Shown here piece after piece: positions 1-6,846 of a stretch of 64,000 bases of DNA (positions within the stretch are counted from its first letter, which is position 1; each line of letters opens with the position of its first letter). Origin of the DNA: Fodinibacter sp963800505 (GTDB taxonomy: Bacteria; Actinomycetota; Actinomycetes; Actinomycetales; Dermatophilaceae); contig CAWDBL010000022.1 of assembly GCA_963800505.1 (NCBI GenBank), positions 62,001 through 126,000 of the forward strand, in the 5' to 3' direction. Below the pieces are notes generated by a model. The model was not told the origin of the DNA. It worked only from the letters and a program-made list of their open reading frames with translations, and searched no databases. The translations under genes were made by a program, and so were the position numbers.

Positions 1-682
1 CCCCGGCGAGCACCCCGGGCATGAACGACACCCGGTCGAAGGAGTCGTGCCGGATGGTGAGCATCTCGCCGGCGTTGCCGAGCAGCACCTCCTGGTGCGC
101 CACGAGCCCGCGCAGCCGAACCGAGTGCACCGGGATGCCGTGCACGCGCGCCCCGCGCGCGCCGTCGGGGTCGGAGGTGGTGGCGTCCGGCACCGGGGCG
201 AGGCCGGCATCCTCACGCGCAGTGCCGATCAGGTCGGCGGTGCGGGCGGCGGTGCCCGAGGGAGCGTCGACCTTGTCGGGGTGGTGCAGCTCGACCACCT
301 CGACCGACTCGTAGAAGCGCGCGGCCTTCGCGGCGAACGCCATCATCAGCACCGCACCGAGCGCGAAGTTGGGCGCGATCAGCACGCCGACCTCGGGGTG
401 CTCGGCGGCCTGGTCGCGCAGGGTCGCCAGCCGCTCCGCCGACCATCCCGTGGTGCCGACCACGACGTGCACGCCGCGCTCGACGCAGTGGGCGACGTTG
501 GCGGGCGAGGCGTCGGGCACCGAGAACTCGACGACGACGTCGGCACCACCGAGGTCGCCCAGGTCGTCGCCGACGTCGAAGCGCCCGACCAGCTCGAGGT
601 CGTCGGCCTCCTCGACGGCGCGGCACACGGTCGCGCCCATCCGGCCCCCGGCACCGATGACGGCCACAGTCGTCGCACTCAT
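1..682 (-). CDS. dapB: 4-hydroxy-tetrahydrodipicolinate reductase, partial (3' end beyond the left edge)
   Basis: Reading the minus strand from ATG at 682 gives an open frame to the window edge that starts MSATTVAVIGAGGRMG, the Rossmann dinucleotide-binding motif. Further on it contains VELHHPDKVDAPSGTA, the DapB signature with the catalytic His and the substrate-binding Lys/Ser/Gly/Thr. DapB reduces the dipicolinate precursor with NAD(P)H in the lysine/diaminopimelate branch that feeds peptidoglycan. About 227 residues are visible of a usual 245-270, so only the C-terminus is missing. There is no Shine-Dalgarno sequence; a TACAGT hexamer ends 7 bases before the ATG, so the mRNA is probably leaderless. 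Confidence 0.96.
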   Translation of the reverse strand, partial: MSATTVAVIGAGGRMGATVCRAVEEADDLELVGRFDVGDDLGDLGGADVVVEFSVPDASPANVAHCVERGVHVVVGTTGWSAERLATLRDQAAEHPEVGVLIAPNFALGAVLMMAFAAKAARFYESVEVVELHHPDKVDAPSGTAARTADLIGTAREDAGLAPVPDATTSDPDGARGARVHGIPVHSVRLRGLVAHQEVLLGNAGEMLTIRHDSFDRVSFMPGVLAG

Positions 683-688
683 GCAGGC

Positions 689-694
689 ACTGTA
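689..694 (-). promoter_or_regulatory. -10 element of dapB (leaderless start)
   Basis: On the minus strand TACAGT (TANNNT type) is followed by six bases and then the dapB ATG, which places the transcription start on or next to the A of the start codon. No convincing -35 is visible. Confidence 0.5.
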
Positions 695-771
695 GCCATC
701 GCCGACGGACCGGACGGGCGCGGCCCCGCCCGGTGGGCGCGCGTGCTGAACACCGCCTCGACACGCCATTC

Positions 772-834
772 GTTCACCTTCCGTTCACCTTCCACGCGGC
801 AGGCAGGGTACCCTTCGGTGAACAGCAGGTGAAC
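772..834 (+). promoter_or_regulatory. Paired PHO boxes (PhoP-type 11-bp direct repeats) and promoter
   Basis: Two perfect 11-bp direct repeats GTTCACCTTCC lie at 772-782 and 783-793. Two more GTTCACC cores lie on the opposite strand at 817-823 and 828-834, also spaced 11 bp. Eleven-base direct repeats with core GTTCACC are the known Streptomyces PHO-box architecture. A TACCCT hexamer at 809-814 fits a -10, so the first box would cover the -35 as in PhoP-activated promoters, while the inverted box would cover the transcription start. The assignment to PhoP is by motif only. Confidence 0.7.
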
Positions 835-853
835 GACCCCGAGAGGAGGGGCC

Positions 854-988
854 ATGAAGAAGGTCGCCAAGACCACCCACAGCAACGGCTTGTCCCTGCG
901 GTGGGTCCCCGTGAGCACCGAGGACGGGCGGGTGCGCATGGAGATGCGCTGGACCGCGCCGCAGGTGGTCGCCCGACGCACCGCCTGA
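854..988 (+). CDS. 44-residue basic protein of unknown function
   Basis: ATG at 854 follows a strong GAGAGGAGGGG ribosome binding site, and the frame closes with TGA at 986-988. The product begins MKKVAKTTHSNGLSLRW, is rich in Lys/Arg and Trp, and has no membrane segment or metal motif. Three things argue that it is real: the strong binding site, a promoter with PHO boxes just upstream, and a strong terminator just downstream, which together make a complete monocistronic unit. It may be a phosphate-starvation-responsive small protein, but this is inferred only from the promoter. I do not recognise a domain. Confidence 0.65.
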   Translation: MKKVAKTTHSNGLSLRWVPVSTEDGRVRMEMRWTAPQVVARRTA

Positions 989-1008
989 GCGCCGCGGCAG
1001 CGCCGCCC

Positions 1009-1053
1009 ACGACGAGGGCCCGCACCCCCAGGGGGAGTGCGGGCCCTCGTCGT
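1009..1053. terminator. Bidirectional terminator hairpin
   Basis: A 17-bp perfect inverted repeat (1009-1025 with 1037-1053; arm begins ACGACGAGGGCCCG) with an 11-base loop lies between the convergent 44-codon gene and pnp. It would terminate both. There is no T-run, as is common in actinobacteria. Confidence 0.85.
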
Positions 1054-1085
1054 TCAGGCGGTGGTCACTCAGGCGGCTGCGTCAC

Positions 1086-3530
1086 TCAGGCGTCGGTGGA
1101 CGCGCCCTCGGACGGAGAACGGTCACCACGACCACGGTTGCCGCCACGGCGGCGGTTGCGGGGGCGACGCTCGCCGCGCTCCTCGCGGTCACCGTCAGCG
1201 GCGGGGGCGTCACCCTCGTCGGTGTCGGCGTCGGCGTCCGCCGCCGGAGCAGCGACGGGAGCGGCAGCCGGGGCCGAGTCGGCCGCGGGGGCCTGCTCGT
1301 TCACGGTCTCGCCCTCGGGCAGCACCGCGGCGAGGCTCAGCTTGCCGCGCGGGTCGATCTCCTTGAGCTCGACCTGCACCTTCTGGCCCACGGCGAGCAC
1401 GTCGTCGACGTTGTCGATCCGCTTGCCACCGACGAGCTTGCGCACCTCGGAGATGTGCAGCAGGCCGTCCTTGCCCGGCAGGAGCGAGATGAACGCACCG
1501 AAGGTGGTCGTCTTGACGACGGTCCCCAGGAAGCGCTCGCCGATCTCCGGCATCTGCGGGTTGGCGATGGCGTTGACCATCGCGCGCGCCGCCTCGGCCG
1601 ACGGGCCGTCGGTCGCACCGATGTAGACCGTGCCGTCGTCCTCGATCGAGATCTGGGCGCCGGTCTCGTCCTGGATCTGGTTGATCATCTTGCCCTTCGG
1701 GCCGATGACCTCGCCGATCTTGTCGACCGGAACCGTCACCGCGATGACGCGAGGAGCGTAGGGGCTCATCTCGTCGGGCGCGTCGATGGCCTCGTTCATG
1801 ACGTCGAGGATGTGCAGGCGCGCGTCGCGGGCCTGGGTCAGCGCGCCGGCCAGCACGTCGGCGGGGATGCCGTCGAGCTTGGTGTCGAGCTGGATGGCCG
1901 TGACGAACTCACGGGTACCGGCGACCTTGAAGTCCATGTCACCGAACGCGTCCTCGGCACCGAGGATGTCGGTCAGCGCCGCATACTCCGTGGTGCCGTC
2001 GACCTCCGCGGAGATCAGGCCCATCGCGATGCCGGCGACCGGGGCGCGCAGCGGCACACCGGCATTCAGCATCGACAGGGTGGAGGCGCACACCGAACCC
2101 ATGGACGTCGAGCCGTTGGAGCCGAGGGCCTCGGACACCTGGCGGATCGCGTAGGGGAACTCCTCGCGGGTCGGGAGCACCGGCATCAGGGCACGCTCGG
2201 CGAGCGCACCGTGGCCGATCTCGCGACGCTTCGGCGAACCCACCCGGCCGGTCTCACCGGTCGAGTAGGGCGGGAAGTTGTAGTTGTGCATGTAGCGCTT
2301 GCGCGTCACGGGCGACAGGGTGTCGAGCTGCTGCTCCATGCGGAGCATGTTCAGCGTGGTGACGCCCATGATCTGGGTCTCGCCACGCTCGAAGATCGCC
2401 GAGCCGTGCACCCGCGGGAGCACCTCGACCTCGGCCGAGAGCGCACGGATGTCCGCGAGGCCACGACCGTCGATGCGCACCTTGTCCTTGAGGATGCGCT
2501 GGCGGATGAGCTTCTTCTGCACCGCGCGGTAGGCGGCCGAGACCTCCTTCTGGCGGCCGAAGAACTCGCCCTTCTCACCACCCTCGTGGATGCCGTCGGC
2601 GTCGCCGACGAGCTTGAGGTGCAGCGCCGACTTGATCTCGTCGATGCGCTCCTCGCGCTCGGTCTTGCCCGCGATCTGCAGGGCAGCGGCCAGGTCGGAT
2701 GCCGTCTCGGCCTCGACCGCGGCATACACGTCGTCCTCGTAGTCGAGGAAGATCGGGAACTCCTGCACCGGCTTCGCGGCCGTGGCGGCGAGCTCGGCCT
2801 GGGCCTCGCACAGCACCTTGATGAACTTCTTGGCGGCCTCGAGGCCCTGGGCGACGATCTCCTCGGTGGGAGCCGTCTTGCCCTGGGTCTTGACGAGGTC
2901 CCAGGTCTGCTCGGTGGACTCGGCCTCGACCATCATGATCGCGACGTCGTCGCCGGCGATGCGGCCCGCGACGACCATGTCGAACGTCGAGCGCTCGATG
3001 TCGCTGAAGTTGGGGAACGCGACCCACTGGTCGTCGATCAGGCTGACCCGCACGCCGCCGATCGGGCCGGAGAACGGCAGACCGGAGATCTGGGTGGAGG
3101 CGCTGGCCGCGTTGATGGCGAGCACGTCGTACTGGTGGTCGGGGTTGAGCGCGAGCACCGTGATGACGACCTGGACCTCGTTGCGCAGGCCCTTGGTGAA
3201 GGTCGGGCGCAGGGGGCGGTCGATCAGGCGGCAGGTGAGGATCGCGTCGGTGGAGGGGCGGCCCTCACGGCGGAAGAACGAGCCGGGGATCTTGCCCGCG
3301 GCGTACATCCGCTCCTCGACGTCGACGGTCAGGGGGAAGAAGTCGAACCCCTCACGCGGGTGCTTCCCGGCGGTGGTGGTGGACAGGAGCATGGTGTCCT
3401 CGTCCAGGTAGGCCGCGACGGAGCCGCCGGCCTGCTTCGCGAGGCGGCCGGTCTCGAACCGGACGGTGCGGGTGCCGAACGTGCCGTTGTCGATGACGGC
3501 TTCGGCGGAAGTGATCTCAGGACCCTCCAT
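1086..3530 (-). CDS. pnp: Polyribonucleotide nucleotidyltransferase (PNPase)
   Basis: This 814-residue PNPase is a phosphorolytic 3'-5' exoribonuclease acting in mRNA decay and RNA quality control. Two RNase PH-like domains occupy the first ~590 residues. A KH domain (VIGPKGKMINQIQDETGA) follows at about 607, and an S1 domain (TTFGAFISLLPGKDGLLH) at about 663. After ~740 comes a low-complexity Ala/Asp tail and then an Arg/Gly-rich basic end, longer than in Mycobacterium, perhaps for RNA or RNase E contacts. The start MEGPEIT is chosen because AGGAGG precedes it; an in-frame upstream extension lacks support. It follows rpsO in the usual order. Confidence 0.97.
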   Translation of the reverse strand: MEGPEITSAEAVIDNGTFGTRTVRFETGRLAKQAGGSVAAYLDEDTMLLSTTTAGKHPREGFDFFPLTVDVEERMYAAGKIPGSFFRREGRPSTDAILTCRLIDRPLRPTFTKGLRNEVQVVITVLALNPDHQYDVLAINAASASTQISGLPFSGPIGGVRVSLIDDQWVAFPNFSDIERSTFDMVVAGRIAGDDVAIMMVEAESTEQTWDLVKTQGKTAPTEEIVAQGLEAAKKFIKVLCEAQAELAATAAKPVQEFPIFLDYEDDVYAAVEAETASDLAAALQIAGKTEREERIDEIKSALHLKLVGDADGIHEGGEKGEFFGRQKEVSAAYRAVQKKLIRQRILKDKVRIDGRGLADIRALSAEVEVLPRVHGSAIFERGETQIMGVTTLNMLRMEQQLDTLSPVTRKRYMHNYNFPPYSTGETGRVGSPKRREIGHGALAERALMPVLPTREEFPYAIRQVSEALGSNGSTSMGSVCASTLSMLNAGVPLRAPVAGIAMGLISAEVDGTTEYAALTDILGAEDAFGDMDFKVAGTREFVTAIQLDTKLDGIPADVLAGALTQARDARLHILDVMNEAIDAPDEMSPYAPRVIAVTVPVDKIGEVIGPKGKMINQIQDETGAQISIEDDGTVYIGATDGPSAEAARAMVNAIANPQMPEIGERFLGTVVKTTTFGAFISLLPGKDGLLHISEVRKLVGGKRIDNVDDVLAVGQKVQVELKEIDPRGKLSLAAVLPEGETVNEQAPAADSAPAAAPVAAPAADADADTDEGDAPAADGDREERGERRPRNRRRGGNRGRGDRSPSEGASTDA

Positions 3531-3635
3531 GGGTCCTCCTTTTCTCTTGTACGAAAGCCCTCGTGCATCGTCGTTGTGCACGGGCTTGTCCAACAGGCGG
3601 GGTGCCACGAAACGGCATCCGCCTCTCACGCGAAA

Positions 3636-3668
3636 GGGCGGCCCTCACGGTGGACGTGAGGACCGCCC
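3636..3668 (-). terminator. rpsO-pnp intergenic hairpin
   Basis: Fourteen-base arms (3636-3649 and 3655-3668) with one mismatch and a five-base loop sit just after the rpsO stop. It could be a partial terminator or an RNase III-type processing site; in many bacteria the rpsO-pnp spacer is cleaved to autoregulate pnp. Confidence 0.6.
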
Positions 3669-3681
3669 CTCGCGGAAGTCC

Positions 3682-3951
3682 TTATCGGCGCAGGCCGAGG
3701 CGCTTGATCAGCGAGCGGTAGCGCTCGACGTCGACGCTCTCCAGGTAGCGCAGGAGGCGGCGGCGCTGGCCGACCAGCAGCAGCAGGCCGCGCCGGCTGT
3801 GGTGGTCGTGCTTGTGCTGGCGGGAGTGCTCGGTGAGGTCCTTGATCCGCTGGGTGAGCAGCGCGATCTGCACCTCGGGGGAGCCGGTGTCGCCCTCGGT
3901 GGTGGCGTACTCGGTCATGATCTGCTTCTTGACGTCAGTGCTCAGAGGCAT
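3682..3951 (-). CDS. rpsO: 30S ribosomal protein S15
   Basis: This 89-residue protein is of normal S15 length, with the core GDTGSPEVQIALLTQRI, the basic HSRQHKHDHHSRRGLL segment and the ending LIKRLGL. S15 binds 16S rRNA helix 22 and organises the platform of the small subunit. It is transcribed towards pnp. The 242 bases upstream, to the amiC-like gene, hold no gene that I can support and presumably contain the rpsO promoter. Confidence 0.98.
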   Translation of the reverse strand: MPLSTDVKKQIMTEYATTEGDTGSPEVQIALLTQRIKDLTEHSRQHKHDHHSRRGLLLLVGQRRRLLRYLESVDVERYRSLIKRLGLRR

Positions 3952-4193
3952 GGGGCGACGACTCTCTTCCTGTGGTTTCGCTGCGCGGCGCTCCCGGGCT
4001 GGTTCACCGGGGCTCTCTGGATCCGCGGCCGATTCTCACGGCAGTGGTCAAGGTTACCAGCGGGCGGGGGCACCCCCTAATCGTTCCGCGGGCCGAAGGA
4101 GGCGGACGGCATCCGGCAACTCTGCCCAACCTCGGGTCGTCGCCCGGCGCCCGTCCCTGTCGGCTGAGCACGCCGGAGCGCGCGGCGCCTGCC

Positions 4194-5339
4194 CTATCGG
4201 CTGCCGGTGCTCACCTGGGCGACGACATCGAGATCGACGCCGTCAGCGACGGCGAGGTGCACCGGATGCCGAGCCTCTCCCGCCCGGAGTTCGACCGTTC
4301 CGTGGGGGGAGTCCCAGGCCCACGAGGAGAACGCCCGCCGAGCGTCATCGACCGTGGGGATGCCCCGCCCCGCGATGCCGGCCAGCAGGTGCACCCCTGA
4401 GTAGGTCGTCTCGGCCATCGTGCCCGGAGACGGAGCCACCGAGGTACCCAAGGGCTCGGCTCCGCAGACGAGGTCCCACGCGCCGCTGAACTTTCGAGCG
4501 AACTCCACCGCCGACGCCGTACGCAGCGACGAGAACCAGCCGGCCGACACGAAGAGGTTCTTGGCGGCCTGTGCCCCGGTGGCGAGGACGACGGTCTCGT
4601 CGATGAAGGGGCTGAACCGGACGAGGGTGTCATCCATGCCGGCCTCAGCGAAGGCCCGGTTGAACCGCACGGCGTCGGACCCGACGAGGAGGGTGATGAC
4701 GCCTTCGGCGCCGGTGTGGACGATCTCCTCGAGGACGGAGGCCCACACGGTGGGGCTCTCGGTGCCCAGCGGCACGAACCGGCACCTGAGCACCTCGATG
4801 TCGAGGTCCGTCAGCCCCTCGATGGTGCGCGCCGCCGTCTCGCGCGGCCAGACGTAGTCGTTGCCAACCAGGTACCACCGACGCAACCGGAGCTCGGTAC
4901 GCAGCCAGCCCAACGAGGCCAGGATCTGGTCCCCCGGAACCTCACCGCTGCACAGGACGCCGTCACCGCTCTCACCGCCTTCGTAGGCCGCCGCATAGAC
5001 GTACGGCGCACGACCCTGCACGACCCGGGCGATGGACTGCCGCAGGTTCGACAGGTGCCAGCCGGTGATCGCGTCGATCTCGCCGGCGGCCAGGAGGGCG
5101 CCGATGCGGCCGGCGACGACATCGGGGTCGCCGCCCGCATCGACGTGGACGTACCGGACGGAGCGGCCGGCGACACCTCCGGCGGCATCGATCTCGGCAG
5201 CGGCCAGCTCCGCCGCGGCGAGGCACTCGAGCCCGAAGATGCCGGCGGGGCCCTGGCGCGGCAGGACGAGGGCGACGCGATAGTCCGAAGCACTCGAGCG
5301 AGGTCGGCCCCGTCCAGGAGCAGGCGCCATACTGGGCAT
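4194..5339 (-). CDS. AmiC-like amide-binding receptor (periplasmic-binding-protein fold)
   Basis: This 381-residue protein has a type I periplasmic-binding fold like the branched-chain amino acid/urea/amide receptors (DYRVALVLPRQGPAG near the start; DAITGWHLSNLRQSIARV; RRWYLVGNDYVWPRE). It has no signal peptide or lipobox, so it is probably a cytoplasmic sensor like Pseudomonas AmiC rather than a transporter component. It abuts a MarR gene and an FmdB-AmiS-formamidase operon; mycobacterial acetamidase operons likewise pair amiC with the MarR-type amiA. It therefore probably senses short amides. ATG at 5339 has an AAGGA site 11 bases upstream; ATG 5330 or GTG 5384 are alternatives. Confidence 0.8.
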   Translation of the reverse strand: MPSMAPAPGRGRPRSSASDYRVALVLPRQGPAGIFGLECLAAAELAAAEIDAAGGVAGRSVRYVHVDAGGDPDVVAGRIGALLAAGEIDAITGWHLSNLRQSIARVVQGRAPYVYAAAYEGGESGDGVLCSGEVPGDQILASLGWLRTELRLRRWYLVGNDYVWPRETAARTIEGLTDLDIEVLRCRFVPLGTESPTVWASVLEEIVHTGAEGVITLLVGSDAVRFNRAFAEAGMDDTLVRFSPFIDETVVLATGAQAAKNLFVSAGWFSSLRTASAVEFARKFSGAWDLVCGAEPLGTSVAPSPGTMAETTYSGVHLLAGIAGRGIPTVDDARRAFSSWAWDSPHGTVELRAGEARHPVHLAVADGVDLDVVAQVSTGSR

Positions 5340-5732
5340 GTGAGTCTGCGTCCTTCCCACACCGTGTCGAACCGCGAAGAGCACCTGCTCTCGGTTCTGC
5401 GCGTGGCGGCCGAGGCGCAGTCGCGGCTCGAGCTTGCCTTGAGACCCCTCGATCTTACGGTAGACGGCTGGCGTGTGCTCATGACGATTCGGGCGACGCC
5501 CGGTGCCTCGATGGCTGAGGTCATCGAGGCGCTGGTCATCCCGGCGACGTCGGCCACCCGCGTCGTGGATGCACTCGTGGAACGGGGCGCCGTGTTCCGG
5601 ACGCCTGCACCCGAGGATCGTCGACGCGTCACCCTGAGGCTCTCGGCCGAGGGACTGCGCCGGCTCCGACGGGCGCAGGACGCGATCCGCGCGATCGAGC
5701 CGTCGGACGTCGGGTCACCGCTGCCCGACTGA
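5340..5732 (+). CDS. MarR-family transcriptional regulator of the amidase operon
   Basis: The ~130-residue protein has a winged helix-turn-helix: DGWRVLMTIRATPGASMAEV, then the recognition region SATRVVDALVERGAV and the wing PEDRRRVTLRLSAEG, diagnostic of MarR. GTG 5340 touches the ATG of the divergent amiC-like gene (5339). CATACT ending seven bases before GTG suggests a leaderless transcript; GTG 5364 is the alternative and also lacks an SD. In Mycobacterium smegmatis the MarR protein AmiA represses acetamidase. By analogy this one would bind the palindromes at 5798-5826 in front of fmdB; that is inference. Confidence 0.85.
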   Translation: MSLRPSHTVSNREEHLLSVLRVAAEAQSRLELALRPLDLTVDGWRVLMTIRATPGASMAEVIEALVIPATSATRVVDALVERGAVFRTPAPEDRRRVTLRLSAEGLRRLRRAQDAIRAIEPSDVGSPLPD

Positions 5733-5761
5733 CGCATTCGGCCGACCCAGCCGACGGGCTC

Positions 5762-5790
5762 TGGACAGATTGGTCAAGTGCCCCTAGCAT
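5762..5790 (+). promoter_or_regulatory. Promoter of the fmdB-amiS-formamidase operon
   Basis: TGGACA (5762-5767, five of six matches to TTGACA) is followed after exactly 17 bases by TAGCAT (5785-5790, TANNNT). This is one of the best sigma-70-type promoters in the window. Transcription would start near 5797, inside the palindromes that follow. Confidence 0.7.
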
Positions 5791-5797
5791 CCCAATG

Positions 5798-5826
5798 TTC
5801 CCAATTGGGAATATCCCATATGGGAT
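5798..5826 (+). promoter_or_regulatory. Tandem 14-bp palindromic operators
   Basis: Two perfect palindromes, TTCCCAATTGGGAA (5798-5811) and ATCCCATATGGGAT (5813-5826), have centres 15 bp apart. A further half site, TCCCAA, lies at 5790-5795. They overlap the predicted transcription start and precede the fmdB ribosome binding site, an ideal place for repression. They are strikingly A+T-rich for this genome. The neighbouring MarR protein is the likely ligand. Confidence 0.75.
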
Positions 5827-5845
5827 CGTGTGCCGGAGGTGGCCG

Positions 5846-6133
5846 ATGGCGACGTACGAGTTCCTCTGTCGGCGCGACGGCGTGATCACGGTGCGCCTGC
5901 CCCTCGGGCAGGCTCCTGCGTCGCTCACCTGTCCCGGGTGCGACGAGCCCGCGAGACGGCTGTTCAGCATTCCGCACGTGCGGGTCGGCGACTCCCGCGC
6001 CCGCCGAATCATCGCCGCCACCGAGGCAACCGCCAGCGAGCCGACAGTGGTCGCAGCGCCGCACGGCCGGCTCCTTTCCCCCACCAGGAGGCCATCGGCC
6101 GACCCTCGAACGGCGAGGTTGCCATCGCCCTGA
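5846..6133 (+). CDS. fmdB: FmdB-family zinc-ribbon protein
   Basis: This 95-residue protein starts MATYEFLCRRDG, the FmdB pattern (Met-x-Thr-Tyr-Glu-Phe), and continues with a CPGC knuckle near residue 34. FmdB proteins are small putative regulatory or accessory zinc ribbons, first described beside formamidase genes. Only three of the four expected Cys ligands are present: the position after CRR is Asp. ATG 5846 has GGAGGT five bases upstream; an upstream in-frame ATG (5795) would lie in the operator and is rejected. It is the first gene of the amide operon. Confidence 0.8.
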   Translation: MATYEFLCRRDGVITVRLPLGQAPASLTCPGCDEPARRLFSIPHVRVGDSRARRIIAATEATASEPTVVAAPHGRLLSPTRRPSADPRTARLPSP

Positions 6134-6175
6134 CTGTGCCGGCCGGCTCAGCCTCGATCTCTGCAAGGGAGAACC

Positions 6176-6784
6176 ATGGGAAACGTCGGACTTCTGTACG
6201 TCGGCGCGATCCTGTTCATCAATGGCTGCGCACTCCTCGGCTGGGTGCGAGGCAATGGGGCTGTCCCGTTGAACATCTTCGTCGGGTTGCTCCAGGTCAT
6301 CACTCCCACCTATCTCATCTTCACGGCGAACGGCGACGCGGACATCATCTTCGGTGCCTCCGGTCTGTACCTGTTCGGCTTCACGTACCTGTACGTCGCG
6401 ATGAACACGATCTGGGGTTTCGAGGCGACCGGCCTCGGCTTCTTCTCCCTCTTCGTCGTCATAGCGGCGGTCGGGTACGCCGTGGTCAACGTCGTGAAGT
6501 ACCAGGACTACGCCTTCGGCGTCATCTGGCTGCTGTGGGCGTACCTGTGGTGGCTGTTCTTCCAGCTGCTCGGTCGGGACCGGGAAGGCTTGACCGCCTG
6601 GACCGGCGCCGTTGCCGCAGTCGAGGGCTGGTTCACCGCTGCCATCCCTGCCTTCCTGCTTCTCACCGGGTGGTGGGACGCACTACCGAATGCGGCCTGG
6701 GCGGCCATCGTCGCCGTCCTGAACATCGGCGGCTTCGTCCTCGCTCGTACCCGGCTCCGTTCCCGGGTGTCGGCAATGGCCTGA
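6176..6784 (+). CDS. amiS: AmiS/UreI-family amide or urea channel
   Basis: This 202-residue integral membrane protein is almost wholly hydrophobic, with six or seven predicted helices (GLLYVGAILFINGCALLGW at the N-terminus; TYLIFTANGDADIIFGASG; AFGVIWLLWAYLWWLFFQLL). The length and Trp/Gly-rich helices fit the AmiS/UreI family, channels for urea or short-chain amides. Lying between fmdB and formamidase, it most likely lets formamide or acetamide into the cell. AGGGAGA lies upstream of ATG 6176. Charged residues are almost confined to loops and the basic C-terminus. Confidence 0.88.
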   Translation: MGNVGLLYVGAILFINGCALLGWVRGNGAVPLNIFVGLLQVITPTYLIFTANGDADIIFGASGLYLFGFTYLYVAMNTIWGFEATGLGFFSLFVVIAAVGYAVVNVVKYQDYAFGVIWLLWAYLWWLFFQLLGRDREGLTAWTGAVAAVEGWFTAAIPAFLLLTGWWDALPNAAWAAIVAVLNIGGFVLARTRLRSRVSAMA

Positions 6785-6846
6785 CCGTTCACCTCATTTC
6801 ACGCTGCGGCGCCTTTTCGCCGCTCCCACCTCACAGGAGCACCTCG

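Noticed and set aside
1455..3659. 734-codon open frame on the plus strand opposite pnp
   Set aside because: Antisense of pnp; its residues (runs of Arg, Asp, Gly, Leu) are a G+C-rich shadow without any domain.
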